Positions 39,142 to 47,673 of a stretch of DNA of 64,000 nucleotides are shown piece after piece (positions within the stretch are counted from its first letter, which is position 1; each line of letters opens with the position of its first letter). Source of the DNA: DASZHJ01 sp963735465. GTDB lineage: Bacteria; Pseudomonadota; Alphaproteobacteria; ATCC43930; CGMCC-115725. The stretch lies in contig CAVTLA010000001.1 of assembly GCA_963735465.1 (NCBI GenBank), positions 2,666,001 through 2,730,000 on the forward strand. The letters run 5' to 3'. Under the pieces are notes generated by a model. That model did no database searches. It saw nothing but the letters and a program-made list of their open reading frames with translations, and had not been told where the DNA came from. Position numbers and translations under genes: made by a program.

Positions 39142-40221
39142 CTACTCCGCGGCGGTCGACGCCGCTTCGGCTTCGGCGATCACGTCCGGCGGCACGTCGT
39201 CCTCCGCCACCACCCGGTTACGGCCGGTGTGCTTGGCGTGGTAGAGCGCGGCGTCGGCGCGGCCGATCAGCGAGGTCAGCGGCTCGCCGGGACGATAGGC
39301 ACTGGCACCGACCGAGAGCGTGATCACGCCATAGTCGTCGCCGGTGTCCTTGCGCACGATCTTGTGCCGGACCATCGTGCGGCGAATCTGCTCGCCCACC
39401 ATGACCGCGTTCTCGAGCCGGGTCTGCGGCAGGATGATGACAAACTCCTCGCCGCCGAAGCGCGCCGGCGTGTCGCGGCCCTTGACGCATTCCGTGAGCG
39501 TCTTCGCCACCAGGCGCAGCACCTGATCGCCGAGCTGATGGCCGTAGGTGTCGTTGAACTTCTTGAAATGATCGATGTCCAGAATGAGCAGCGCCAGCGG
39601 CTCGTTGCTCTCGGTCGCGGCGCGCGCGGCTTCCCGCAGCCTGGTGTCGAAGAATTTCCGGTTGTGAATGCCGGTGAGCGCGTCGGTCAGGGACTCCCGG
39701 CGCACCACCTCGAGATTTTCCTGCAGCGCCGCGATCTCGCCGGAAGTGCGGCTAAGACGGTCCTCCAGTGAACGGGTCTTCTGCGCGGAACGCTGGGTCT
39801 CGGTCAGGAGGTTGGCGACGATGCCGCGCACGCGCTCGGGGCTGAGGCCGCTGCCAAGCTCGTTGGAGTATTCCGTCAAGGTCTTGTTCAGGGTCTGCGT
39901 GTCGCCGGTGGCCGCGCTGATCGACTTCATCACCTGCTCGACCGCCTGATCGAGGTCGGCGCTGGTCTGCTGCAGCAGGTTGAAATGCCGGCTGGTGTCG
40001 AAGAACCGGTAATGAAGATCGGCGGAGACCTGCTCGCTGAAGGGCTCCTTTGCCGCGATGATGGCGTCGATGGCGCCCGTAAGCTCCGGTTGCAGGCCGC
40101 TCACATAGGAGAACCAGACAGTGTAGTTCTGCGGCGTCGCCGGCACACCATGGGTGGTCATCGCCCGGTGCGCCGCCTCGCCGAGACTTTTGGCCTTGGT
40201 GAAATCTTGATTTTTACTCAT
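39142..40221 (-). CDS. Diguanylate cyclase (GGDEF domain) with alphaproteobacterial N-terminal region
   Basis: Makes cyclic di-GMP from two GTP. The C-terminal GGDEF domain (about residues 178-340) has active-site G256-G-E-E-F260, plus LTGIHNRKFFD and LILDIDHFKKFND for nucleotide and metal binding. At the product-inhibition site the usual RxxD is K247-G-R-D250, so feedback inhibition may be weakened. The N-terminal 170 residues are soluble and helical (QNYTVWFSYVSG, coiled coil around 140-175), with no membrane segment, a layout common to alphaproteobacterial cytoplasmic cyclases. Convergent with the acetyltransferase pair. Confidence 0.93.
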   Translation of the reverse strand: MSKNQDFTKAKSLGEAAHRAMTTHGVPATPQNYTVWFSYVSGLQPELTGAIDAIIAAKEPFSEQVSADLHYRFFDTSRHFNLLQQTSADLDQAVEQVMKSISAATGDTQTLNKTLTEYSNELGSGLSPERVRGIVANLLTETQRSAQKTRSLEDRLSRTSGEIAALQENLEVVRRESLTDALTGIHNRKFFDTRLREAARAATESNEPLALLILDIDHFKKFNDTYGHQLGDQVLRLVAKTLTECVKGRDTPARFGGEEFVIILPQTRLENAVMVGEQIRRTMVRHKIVRKDTGDDYGVITLSVGASAYRPGEPLTSLIGRADAALYHAKHTGRNRVVAEDDVPPDVIAEAEAASTAAE

Positions 40222-40391
40222 CTTTTGCCGATCCGTGGGCCGGAGGCAGCGCCCCCTGGAGCTTGCCGCCCGCTAGTTTTGGTCAGAATGATAGAGATTG
40301 CGTAAACGAGGTCGTCAGAGCCCCGCCCCGGAGGGGTAAGGCCAGACCTGGAACCGTCCGTTGCCGCCCCGCCCCTGCCGGAGACCGTCCG

Positions 40392-40874
40392 ATGCCCGAG
40401 CCTCTCAGCCTTTATGCCGGCCGGGTCCTGCCGGAGTGGATCGACTACAACGGCCACATGAATGTCGCCTATTACGTGCTGGCCTTCGACCACGCCAGCG
40501 ACCGGCTGTTCGACCATTTCGGTCTCGGCGAGAGCTACCGTCGCGCGACCGATCACTCGATCTTCGTACTGGAGGCCCATGCGACCTACGAGCGGGAACT
40601 CAAGGTAGGCGAGCCCCTCGCCGTGACGAGCCAGCTCATCGACGCGGACAGCAAGCGCCTGCACTTCTTTCACCGCATGATGCACGGCGAGGCGGGATAT
40701 CTCGCCGCCACCATCGAAGTGCTGACGCTGCATGTGGATCTGAAGGCCCCGCGGGCGGCGCCGTTTCCGACAACGGCCATGAACGCGATCCAGCGTCTCC
40801 TGGCGGAGCATCGGCAGCTCCCGCCACCGCCGCAGCTCGGCCGGCGCATCAGCCTCGCCAATCGCCGCGCCTAA
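40392..40874 (+). CDS. Hotdog-fold acyl-CoA thioesterase family protein
   Basis: A 160-residue 4HBT-type thioesterase. The N-terminal motif VLPEWIDYNGHMNVAYYVLAFDHASD is characteristic of the group found fused to or next to carnitine dehydrogenase (betainyl-CoA thioesterase-like). The central segment has FVLEAHATYERELKVGEPLAV and LHFFHRMMH. ATG 40392 starts the conserved region; a longer frame to 40263 has no family similarity. No carnitine dehydrogenase gene is in the window, though a CntA/GbcA-like Rieske oxygenase lies 6 kb upstream. Substrate is inferred at best. Confidence 0.83.
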   Translation: MPEPLSLYAGRVLPEWIDYNGHMNVAYYVLAFDHASDRLFDHFGLGESYRRATDHSIFVLEAHATYERELKVGEPLAVTSQLIDADSKRLHFFHRMMHGEAGYLAATIEVLTLHVDLKAPRAAPFPTTAMNAIQRLLAEHRQLPPPPQLGRRISLANRRA

Positions 40875-40930
40875 AGCATTTCCCGGCGCGGTGGGCGCCG
40901 GGCATACTCACGCCCATCCCCGGAGGAACC

Positions 40931-41788
40931 ATGAGACTCTGCCGTTTCGACGACAATCGCCTGGGCCTGGTACGCGGCGACGACGTGCTGGACGTGACGC
41001 CGGTCATCGCGCGGCTGCCGGCGCAGCGCTGGCCGCTGCCCAAGGGAGACCCTCTGGTCGCGGCGCTGGACGAGCTGCGCCCGCATATCGAGACCGAGGC
41101 GAAGCGCGCCGTCGCGCGGCCGCTGTCCCAGGTGACGCTGCTGAGCCCGGTCGCAAATCCCAGCAAGATCGTCTGCGCCCCCGTCAACTACAAGCGGCAC
41201 CTCGAGGAGGCCCGCGCCGACGCCGAGATCCATCACCAGAAGCAGGTGGAGGAGATCCAGCGCGTGGGATTGTTCCTGAAGGCGACCAGCGCCCTGGTCG
41301 GGCCCTCGGCCGGCGTGGCGCTGCGCTATCTCGATCGCCGCAACGACCATGAGGTGGAGCTGGCCCTGGTGATCGGCAAGCCTGCCGACCGCGTCAAGGC
41401 CGCCGATGCCCTGCAATACGTGGCCGCCTATGCCATCGGCCTCGACATGACGATCCGCGGGCCGGAGGAGCGCAGCCTGCGCAAGTCCGGCGATTCCTAC
41501 TGCGTGCTGGGACCGTGGATGGTGACCGCGGACGAGTTCACCAACCCCGACCGCCGCGACCTCTCGATCACGGTGAACGGCGAGCCGCGCCAGAAGGCGA
41601 ACACGAAAGACCTCGTGCTCGGTCTCGGCACGTTGATCGAGCTCGCCTCGTCGTTCTATACGCTGCTGCCCGGCGACATCCTCCTCAGCGGCACGCCGGA
41701 GGGGGTCGGACCCGTGCGCCCCGGCGACGTGATGGATGCGGCCATCGACGGCATCGGCGCCATGCGGGTCGAGGTGCGGGCGGCCTGA
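40931..41788 (+). CDS. Fumarylacetoacetate hydrolase (FAH) family protein
   Basis: Metal-dependent C-C hydrolase or decarboxylase/isomerase of the FAH fold, acting on keto acids in aromatic or sugar-acid breakdown. Conserved elements are KIVCAPVNYKRHLEEA, LDRRNDHEVELALVIGK (metal-binding Glu residues), GLDMTIRGPE, GPWMVTADEF and LLPGDILLSGTPEGVGPVRPGD. GGAGG lies 5 nt before ATG 40931; sequence upstream in the same frame belongs to a shadow of the thioesterase gene. The bulkier EE-region fits the acylpyruvase-like subgroup. 285 residues. Confidence 0.9.
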   Translation: MRLCRFDDNRLGLVRGDDVLDVTPVIARLPAQRWPLPKGDPLVAALDELRPHIETEAKRAVARPLSQVTLLSPVANPSKIVCAPVNYKRHLEEARADAEIHHQKQVEEIQRVGLFLKATSALVGPSAGVALRYLDRRNDHEVELALVIGKPADRVKAADALQYVAAYAIGLDMTIRGPEERSLRKSGDSYCVLGPWMVTADEFTNPDRRDLSITVNGEPRQKANTKDLVLGLGTLIELASSFYTLLPGDILLSGTPEGVGPVRPGDVMDAAIDGIGAMRVEVRAA

Positions 41789-41834
41789 CTGGTGGCGCCT
41801 CGCGGCGCCGGATCTCTGACCTGGAGTGCCGGCA

Positions 41835-42662
41835 ATGGCCATCGACTGGCGACAAGCGAACCGGGCGAACTGGGACGAACGGGTCGGCGTCCACCTCGCC
41901 TCAGCGGACTACGATCTGGCGCCGCTGCGCACCGGTCACGGCCGCCTCAATGCCATCGAGGAAGCCGAGCTCGGGCCGGTGCGGGGCTCGCGGATCTTCC
42001 ATCCGCAATGCCACTTCGGCCGCGACAGCCTGATCCTGGCGCAGCGGGGCGCCGACGTGGTGGGCCTCGACTTTTCCGCGCCCGCGATCGCGACGGCGCG
42101 GAAGCTGGCGGCCGAACTCGGCCTCGACGCGATGGCGAGGTTCGTCGAGGCGGATCTCTACGACGCGCCGCGGGCGGTGCCGCGACCGCACGATTTCGAC
42201 CTCGTCTACGTCACCTGGGGGGCCATCTGCTGGCTGCCCGACATTGCCGCCTGGGCCCGGCTGGTTGCGGATTTCGTGAGGCCCGGCGGGATTCTCTATC
42301 TCGCCGAGGCGCATCCCTCCGCGCTGGTATTCGACGACGCTACGCGCACGGCGGATGGCATGCCCGGCCGCTTCGCGCCCTATTTCCAGCGCGAGCCGGT
42401 CGTGCTCGTCGATCCCACCGATTATGCCGACCGCAGTGCGCGGCTGGTGAACGCGACGCAGTACACATGGATGCATCCCCTTGCCGACATCGTCACCGGT
42501 CTCATTTCCGCGGGGCTGCGGCTGGACTGGCTGCACGAGCATGATCGCGTGCCGTGGCGCATGTTCGGGATCCTGGTCGAGGACCCTCCCGGCATGTACC
42601 GCTGGCCCGACAAGCCCTGGCTACCCCTCGCCTTTTCGCTTAAAGCGTCGCGGCCGGTCTAG
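41835..42662 (+). CDS. Class I SAM-dependent methyltransferase
   Basis: A 275-residue Rossmann methyltransferase. Motif I region is RIFHPQCHFGRDSLILAQRGADVVGLDFSAPAI, in which the usual GxGxG is replaced by HFGRDS. The acidic end of strand 2 is LDFS and motif II/III is VYVTWGAICWLPDIAAWARLV. ATG 41835 is preferred over GTG 41826 because GGAG (41823-41826) then has an 8-nt spacing. Downstream of the FAH gene by 46 bp and possibly co-transcribed. Methyl acceptor unknown. Confidence 0.85.
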   Translation: MAIDWRQANRANWDERVGVHLASADYDLAPLRTGHGRLNAIEEAELGPVRGSRIFHPQCHFGRDSLILAQRGADVVGLDFSAPAIATARKLAAELGLDAMARFVEADLYDAPRAVPRPHDFDLVYVTWGAICWLPDIAAWARLVADFVRPGGILYLAEAHPSALVFDDATRTADGMPGRFAPYFQREPVVLVDPTDYADRSARLVNATQYTWMHPLADIVTGLISAGLRLDWLHEHDRVPWRMFGILVEDPPGMYRWPDKPWLPLAFSLKASRPV

Positions 42663-42690
42663 GCAGGTCCGGGAATCCCGAAGCGAGCGC

Positions 42691-42718
42691 TTGACGGCGG
42701 CGAATTATGAGTTATATT
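42691..42718 (+). promoter_or_regulatory. Sigma70-type promoter of the PadR gene
   Basis: TTGACG (42691-42696), a 16-nt spacer and TATATT (42713-42718); five of six bases match consensus in each hexamer. It stands out against the GC-rich surroundings, 33 nt before the start codon. Confidence 0.75.
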
Positions 42719-42732
42719 TCGATATATCGAAA
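42717..42732. promoter_or_regulatory. 16-bp perfect palindrome, likely PadR operator
   Basis: TTTCGATATATCGAAA is an exact palindrome overlapping the end of the -10 hexamer and the expected transcription start. PadR-family repressors bind AT-rich palindromes over their own promoters, so autorepression is likely. Confidence 0.7.
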
Positions 42733-42750
42733 CTATAGCAAGAGACAGTC

Positions 42751-43323
42751 ATGCACAGACGATCACACAGACAATGCGACGAGCGGCGCCACGCTCGAGA
42801 CGAATTCGGCTTTGGCGGCAGGCACATGGGCGGGCGGCATCATGGCCGCGGCGGCTGGCGGGGAGGCCGGGTCTTCGATCACGGCGACCTTCGCCTGGTC
42901 ATTCTCCAGCTCATCGCGGAGAAGCCGCGCTACGGCTACGAGGTCATCAAGGCAATCGAGGAGAAGCTCGCCGGCGCCTACAGCCCGAGCCCCGGCGTCG
43001 TCTACCCCACCCTGACCATGCTGGAGGAGCTCGGCTACGCCCGGGTGAGCCCGAGCGAGGCCGGCAAGAAGCTGCACGAGATCACGCCGGAGGGCGCCGC
43101 CTACCTCGAGGCCAACAAGGCGGCGGTTGAGGCGGTGTTCCAGCGCATCGCCGAGGTCAACGCCGCCCGCGGCGGCGGGCCGGCACCGCAGATCCTGCGG
43201 GCGATGGAGAACATGCGGATGGCCCTGCGGCTGCGGCTCTCCAGCGGCCCGCTCAGCGAGGAGCAGGTCCGCCGCGTCACCGCCGCTCTCGACGCGGCGG
43301 CGATCGAGATCGAGCAGAGCTGA
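42751..43323 (+). CDS. PadR-family regulator with His/Arg/Gly-rich metal-type N-terminus (NfeR/YqjI-like)
   Basis: A 190-residue winged-helix repressor. Residues 1-40 are rich in His, Arg and Gly (HRRSHRQCDERRH, GGRHMGGRHHGRGG). The PadR domain follows, with DLRLVILQLIAEKPRYGYEVIKAIEE and PGVVYPTLTMLEELGY, then a C-terminal helix pair (about 110-185). The architecture matches E. coli NfeR (YqjI), a nickel/iron-responsive repressor of the ferric reductase gene yqjH, so metal sensing is likely here. The palindrome over its promoter suggests autoregulation. DUF2218 is encoded 32 bp downstream, as in many alphaproteobacteria. Confidence 0.88.
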   Translation: MHRRSHRQCDERRHARDEFGFGGRHMGGRHHGRGGWRGGRVFDHGDLRLVILQLIAEKPRYGYEVIKAIEEKLAGAYSPSPGVVYPTLTMLEELGYARVSPSEAGKKLHEITPEGAAYLEANKAAVEAVFQRIAEVNAARGGGPAPQILRAMENMRMALRLRLSSGPLSEEQVRRVTAALDAAAIEIEQS

Positions 43324-43355
43324 CACCCACGTCATCGAAGAACGGGAATTTGACC

Positions 43356-43643
43356 ATGCTTACATCCGAAGCCCGCGTCGCCACCGCGATGGCGCGCCGC
43401 TACCTCGGCCAGCTCTGCAAGCACTTCGCCCACAAGATCCCGGTGACCCACACCGAGGCCGAGGGACGCATCGAGTTTCCCGCCGGCGTCTGCCAGCTCG
43501 AGGCGGGATCCGATCTCCTGATCCTGCGCGCCGAGGCGGCGGACGCCAGCGCCCTGGAGCGCTTGCAGGAAGTCGTCGACCGCCACCTCCAGCGCTTCGC
43601 CTTCCGCGACACGCCGGAGATCCGCTGGGTGCGCGCGGCCTAG
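43356..43643 (+). CDS. DUF2218 family protein
   Basis: A 95-residue protein with the DUF2218 pattern: ATAMARRYLGQLCKHFAHKIPVT, EGRIEFPAGVCQLEA, LERLQEVVDRHLQRFAFRD. ATG 43356 is used rather than an in-frame TTG two codons upstream. Family members are typically beside PadR regulators and siderophore-interacting ferric reductases, so a role in iron or metal homeostasis is inferred; no reductase gene is present here. The invariant Arg and His positions suggest a small-molecule binding or hydrolase-like site, but no activity is established. Confidence 0.85.
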   Translation: MLTSEARVATAMARRYLGQLCKHFAHKIPVTHTEAEGRIEFPAGVCQLEAGSDLLILRAEAADASALERLQEVVDRHLQRFAFRDTPEIRWVRAA

Positions 43644-43745
43644 GAGAGAGTCCTCCGCCCAGGCCGGGGTAACCGATGGACGGCAAGGAGGCGTCGAGGT
43701 AGCGTCCGCGCGACGCTAAAGCCGGCGCCTCCATCCGCGGTCCCG

Positions 43746-44699
43746 ATGATCCCTCGCTGCCTCGCATTCCTGGGCCGCAACGGCGCGAGCTTTCTCGCCA
43801 GCGGACTTTTCATCGGCCTGGCGCTGCCGCCGGTGGCGCAGGCGATCAAGCCGCTGTTCTCGGTCCTCATCTTCCTGATGACGACCGCGATCATGCTGAC
43901 CATCGACTGGCCGCGGGTGCGCGCCCACGCGCGTCATCCCGGCCGCGTGGCGCTGGTGGTGCTGTGGACGTTGATCGTGTCGCCGATGCTGGTGGCGGTC
44001 GCCGGGCGGGTGCTCGACCTGCCCCAGGGCCTCGCTCACGGACTTGTGCTCTGGGCCGCCTCGCCGCCGCTGATGGCGCTGCCGGCGGTGGCCCTGCTGA
44101 TGGGGCTCGACGGCGCGCTGGCCCTCCTGGTGATGGTGACGGCGACGTTCCTGGTGCCGCTGACCCTGCCGCCCCTGCTGCTTGGCCTCATCGGCGTCAA
44201 TCTTGCCATCGGCATCCTGCCGCTGATGGGACGCCTTGCCTTCTTCATCGTCGGCGCCGCCGCGGTCGCCGCCGTGGTGCGCCGCGTCGCGGGCCCCGAG
44301 CGGGTCGAGCGGTACCGCACCGAGATCAGCGGATTCAACGTGCTGCTGCTGGTGCTGTTCGCGATCGCGATCATGGACGGAATCTGGGCGCGGATCGCCG
44401 CCGATCCGATGACGGTGCTGATCTATTCCGCCGGCGCCCTCGGCATCAGCCTGGTCTTCCAGGCGGTGACGTTCCTGGTCTTCGCGCTCATCGACCGCCC
44501 GCACGCCCTCACCATCGGCCTCATCGGAGGCAACAAGAACACGGCCATCGTCTGGGCCAGCGTGGGCGCGGCGGCGTCGCCCGATCTCCTGCTGTTCTTC
44601 ACCTGCACCCAGCTTCCCGTCTACCTGCTGCCGGCCGCCCTGGCGCCGCTCTATCGCCGCTTCAGTGCGAACGCCGCGGCGGCTGCCCGCGCTGATTGA
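43746..44699 (+). CDS. BASS-family (bile acid:Na+ symporter-like) transporter
   Basis: Integral membrane protein of 317 residues with about nine to ten hydrophobic segments arranged in the two-repeat BASS fold. Conserved hints are LWAASPPLMALPAVALLMGLDGALALLVM in the first crossover region and GLIGGNKNTAIVWASVG in the second, the latter including the Gly-Asn-Lys-Asn sodium/substrate site pattern. Weak overall conservation; an arsenite or organic anion carrier role cannot be excluded. Separated by about 100 bp from DUF2218 and from dppA. Confidence 0.78.
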   Translation: MIPRCLAFLGRNGASFLASGLFIGLALPPVAQAIKPLFSVLIFLMTTAIMLTIDWPRVRAHARHPGRVALVVLWTLIVSPMLVAVAGRVLDLPQGLAHGLVLWAASPPLMALPAVALLMGLDGALALLVMVTATFLVPLTLPPLLLGLIGVNLAIGILPLMGRLAFFIVGAAAVAAVVRRVAGPERVERYRTEISGFNVLLLVLFAIAIMDGIWARIAADPMTVLIYSAGALGISLVFQAVTFLVFALIDRPHALTIGLIGGNKNTAIVWASVGAAASPDLLLFFTCTQLPVYLLPAALAPLYRRFSANAAAAARAD

Positions 44700-44792
44700 C
44701 GCGCCCCCGGCGCGACAGTAGGTTCGGCTTAACGCTACCGGGCCATGGCAGGCCCGGGATGACCGACAGGCTTCAACGGGGAGACAAGCCAC

Positions 44793-46388
44793 ATGAAATC
44801 GAGACTCATGGCCGCGACCGCCGGCCTGGCCTTGGCGCTCGGCTGCGCCAATGCCGCAACCGCGAAGACCCTCGTCTACTGCTCCGAGGGCAGCCCGGAA
44901 AATTTCTATCCCGCCATCAATACGACCGGCACCACCTTCGACGCCTCGGGTCGCCAGCTTTACAACCGGCTGGTCGAGTTCACCCGCGGCACCACGAAGG
45001 TCGAGCCCGGCCTCGCCCAGAGCTACGACGTCTCCGCCGAAGGCACGGTCTTCACCTTCCACCTGCGCCACGGCGTCAAGTGGCACACCACCAAGACCTT
45101 CACGCCGAGCCGGGACTTCAATGCCGATGACGTGATCTTCAGCTTCAATCGGCAATGGAAGAAGGACGATCCCTTCTTCAAGGTGACCTCGGACAATCAC
45201 AGCTACTTCAACGATATGGGCTTCGACAAGCTGCTGAAGTCGATCACCAAGGTGGACGACTACACGGTGAAGTTCGAGCTCAACGACGCCGAGGCGCCGT
45301 TCATCGCCGATCTTGCCATGGATTTCGCCTCGATCACGTCGAAGGAATACGCCGACAAGATGATGGCGGCGGGAACGCCGGAGAAGGTCGACCAGGAGCC
45401 GGTCGGCACCGGGCCGTTCATGCTGGTGCAGTACCAGAAGGACGCCATCATCCGCTACAAGGCGAACCCGACCTACTTCCAGGGCAAGGCGAAGATCGAC
45501 GACCTCGTCTTCGCGATCACGCCCGACGTCTCCGTGCGCCTGCAGAAGCTGAAGGCGAACGAGTGCCAGGTGATGCCGTATCCGAGCCCGGCCGACCTCG
45601 AGACGATCCGCAAGGATCCGAACCTCAAGCTGCTCGAGCAGCCCGGCATGAACATCGGCTACCTCGCCTTCCAGACCCAGAAGAAGCCGTTCGACGACAA
45701 GCGCGTGCGCCAGGCCGTCAACATGGCGATCAACAAGAAGGCGATCATCGACGCGGTCTACCTGGGCGCGGGCGTGGTGGCGAAGAACCCGATCCCGCCG
45801 GTGCTCTGGAGCTACAACGACGCGGTCAAGGACTATCCCTACGATCCCGCCGCGGCGAAGAAGCTGCTGACCGAGGCCGGCTACGGCAACGGCTTCGACA
45901 CGGACATCTGGGCGATGCCGGTGCAGCGGCCCTACAACCCGAACGCCCGGCGCATCGCCGAGCTGATGCAGGCGGATCTCGCCAAGGTCGGCATCAAGGT
46001 CGAGATCAAGAGCTACGAGTGGGGCGAATACCGCAAGCGCATGCAGAACGGCGAGCACCAGATGGGCGAGCTCGGGTGGACCGGCGACAACGGCGATCCC
46101 GACAACTTCCTGCACGTGCTGCTCGGCTGCGATGCGGCCAACGGCGGCAGCAACGTGGCCAAGTGGTGCTACAAGCCCTTCGACGACCTGATCATCCAGG
46201 CCGAGCACATCACCGACATCAACAAGCGAACCGAGCTCTACAAGAAGGCCCAGGTGATCTTCAAGGAGGAGGCGCCCTGGGTCACCATCGCCCACTCCGT
46301 GCAGTTCGCCGCCGTTCGCAAGAACGTCGAGGACTTCAAGCTCAGCCCGTTCGGCGCCCACTCCTTCTACGGCGTCGACCTGAAGTAG
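44793..46388 (+). CDS. dppA: Dipeptide-type ABC transporter substrate-binding protein, DppA-like
   Basis: Periplasmic binding protein closely resembling E. coli DppA. Signal peptide residues 1-24 (ATAGLALALGCANAATA), mature start KTLVYCSEGSPENFYP, then GTTFDASGRQLYNRLVEF, RDFNADDVIFSFNRQ, PVGTGPFMLVQYQKD, FDDKRVRQAVNMAINKKAI and GWTGDNGDPDNFL. 531 residues. The close likeness suggests dipeptides, but the operon also encodes ureide/amide hydrolases, so related amides or N-carbamoyl compounds are possible ligands. GGGGAG precedes the ATG. A strong hairpin follows the stop, probably setting higher dppA than dppB expression. Confidence 0.93.
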   Translation: MKSRLMAATAGLALALGCANAATAKTLVYCSEGSPENFYPAINTTGTTFDASGRQLYNRLVEFTRGTTKVEPGLAQSYDVSAEGTVFTFHLRHGVKWHTTKTFTPSRDFNADDVIFSFNRQWKKDDPFFKVTSDNHSYFNDMGFDKLLKSITKVDDYTVKFELNDAEAPFIADLAMDFASITSKEYADKMMAAGTPEKVDQEPVGTGPFMLVQYQKDAIIRYKANPTYFQGKAKIDDLVFAITPDVSVRLQKLKANECQVMPYPSPADLETIRKDPNLKLLEQPGMNIGYLAFQTQKKPFDDKRVRQAVNMAINKKAIIDAVYLGAGVVAKNPIPPVLWSYNDAVKDYPYDPAAAKKLLTEAGYGNGFDTDIWAMPVQRPYNPNARRIAELMQADLAKVGIKVEIKSYEWGEYRKRMQNGEHQMGELGWTGDNGDPDNFLHVLLGCDAANGGSNVAKWCYKPFDDLIIQAEHITDINKRTELYKKAQVIFKEEAPWVTIAHSVQFAAVRKNVEDFKLSPFGAHSFYGVDLK

Positions 46389-46396
46389 CGGCGGCA

Positions 46397-46433
46397 GCGC
46401 CCGGCCTCCACGAGAGGCCGGGCGCTTCCCTTT
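46397..46433 (+). terminator. Intercistronic stem-loop between dppA and dppB
   Basis: GCGCCCGGCCTC (46397-46408) pairs perfectly over 12 bp with GAGGCCGGGCGC (46414-46425); the loop is CACGA and TTCCCTTT follows. It starts 8 nt after the dppA stop. Likely a partial terminator and 3' stabiliser that lets the binding protein be made in excess. Confidence 0.7.
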
Positions 46434-46466
46434 CGGCGCTCGCCGGAGCGTCCGGATTTCCTGACA

Positions 46467-47478
<1,012 letters not shown>

Positions 47479-47494
47479 CCCCGGCCCCGCGCGG

Positions 47495-47536
47495 CTAGAG
47501 CATGTTCCGATGCGGTCGGATCGGAGCATGCTCTAG
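47495..47536. repeat. REP-like palindrome (CTAGAGCATG type)
   Basis: Arms 47495-47510 (CTAGAGCATGTTCCGA) and 47521-47536 (TCGGAGCATGCTCTAG) are inverted copies with one mismatch, around a 10-nt spacer. It begins 16 nt after the dppB stop. The type is common between genes in Rhizobiales and related genomes. Confidence 0.75.
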
Positions 47537-47552
47537 CTTTGTTGGTTTGGTC

Positions 47553-47595
47553 GCATTTTCGACGCCGAACCGGCATCCACTTCGGCGGGAAATGC
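47553..47595. repeat. Second REP-like palindrome (GCATTTTC/GAAATGC type)
   Basis: GCATTT (47553-47558) pairs with AAATGC (47590-47595), and GCCGAA (47564-47569) with TTCGGC (47581-47586), around CCGGCATCCAC. That 11-nt loop differs from the CCGGCTTCCAC loop of the element at 38092-38138 by one base, suggesting a shared family. Confidence 0.7.
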
Positions 47596-47673
47596 TCTAT
47601 TTGGCCGGTTGATCCCGGGCCGATCCGGCTTATTCTGGCGGCATCTCTGGACGGAAGAATGAGGGTTACAGCC

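Noticed and set aside
40872..40905. AAAGCATTTCCCGGCG after the thioesterase gene, resembling the REP-like element at 47553-47595
   Set aside because: Only one arm is recognisable and it runs into an unrelated GC hairpin; too little to call a repeat copy.
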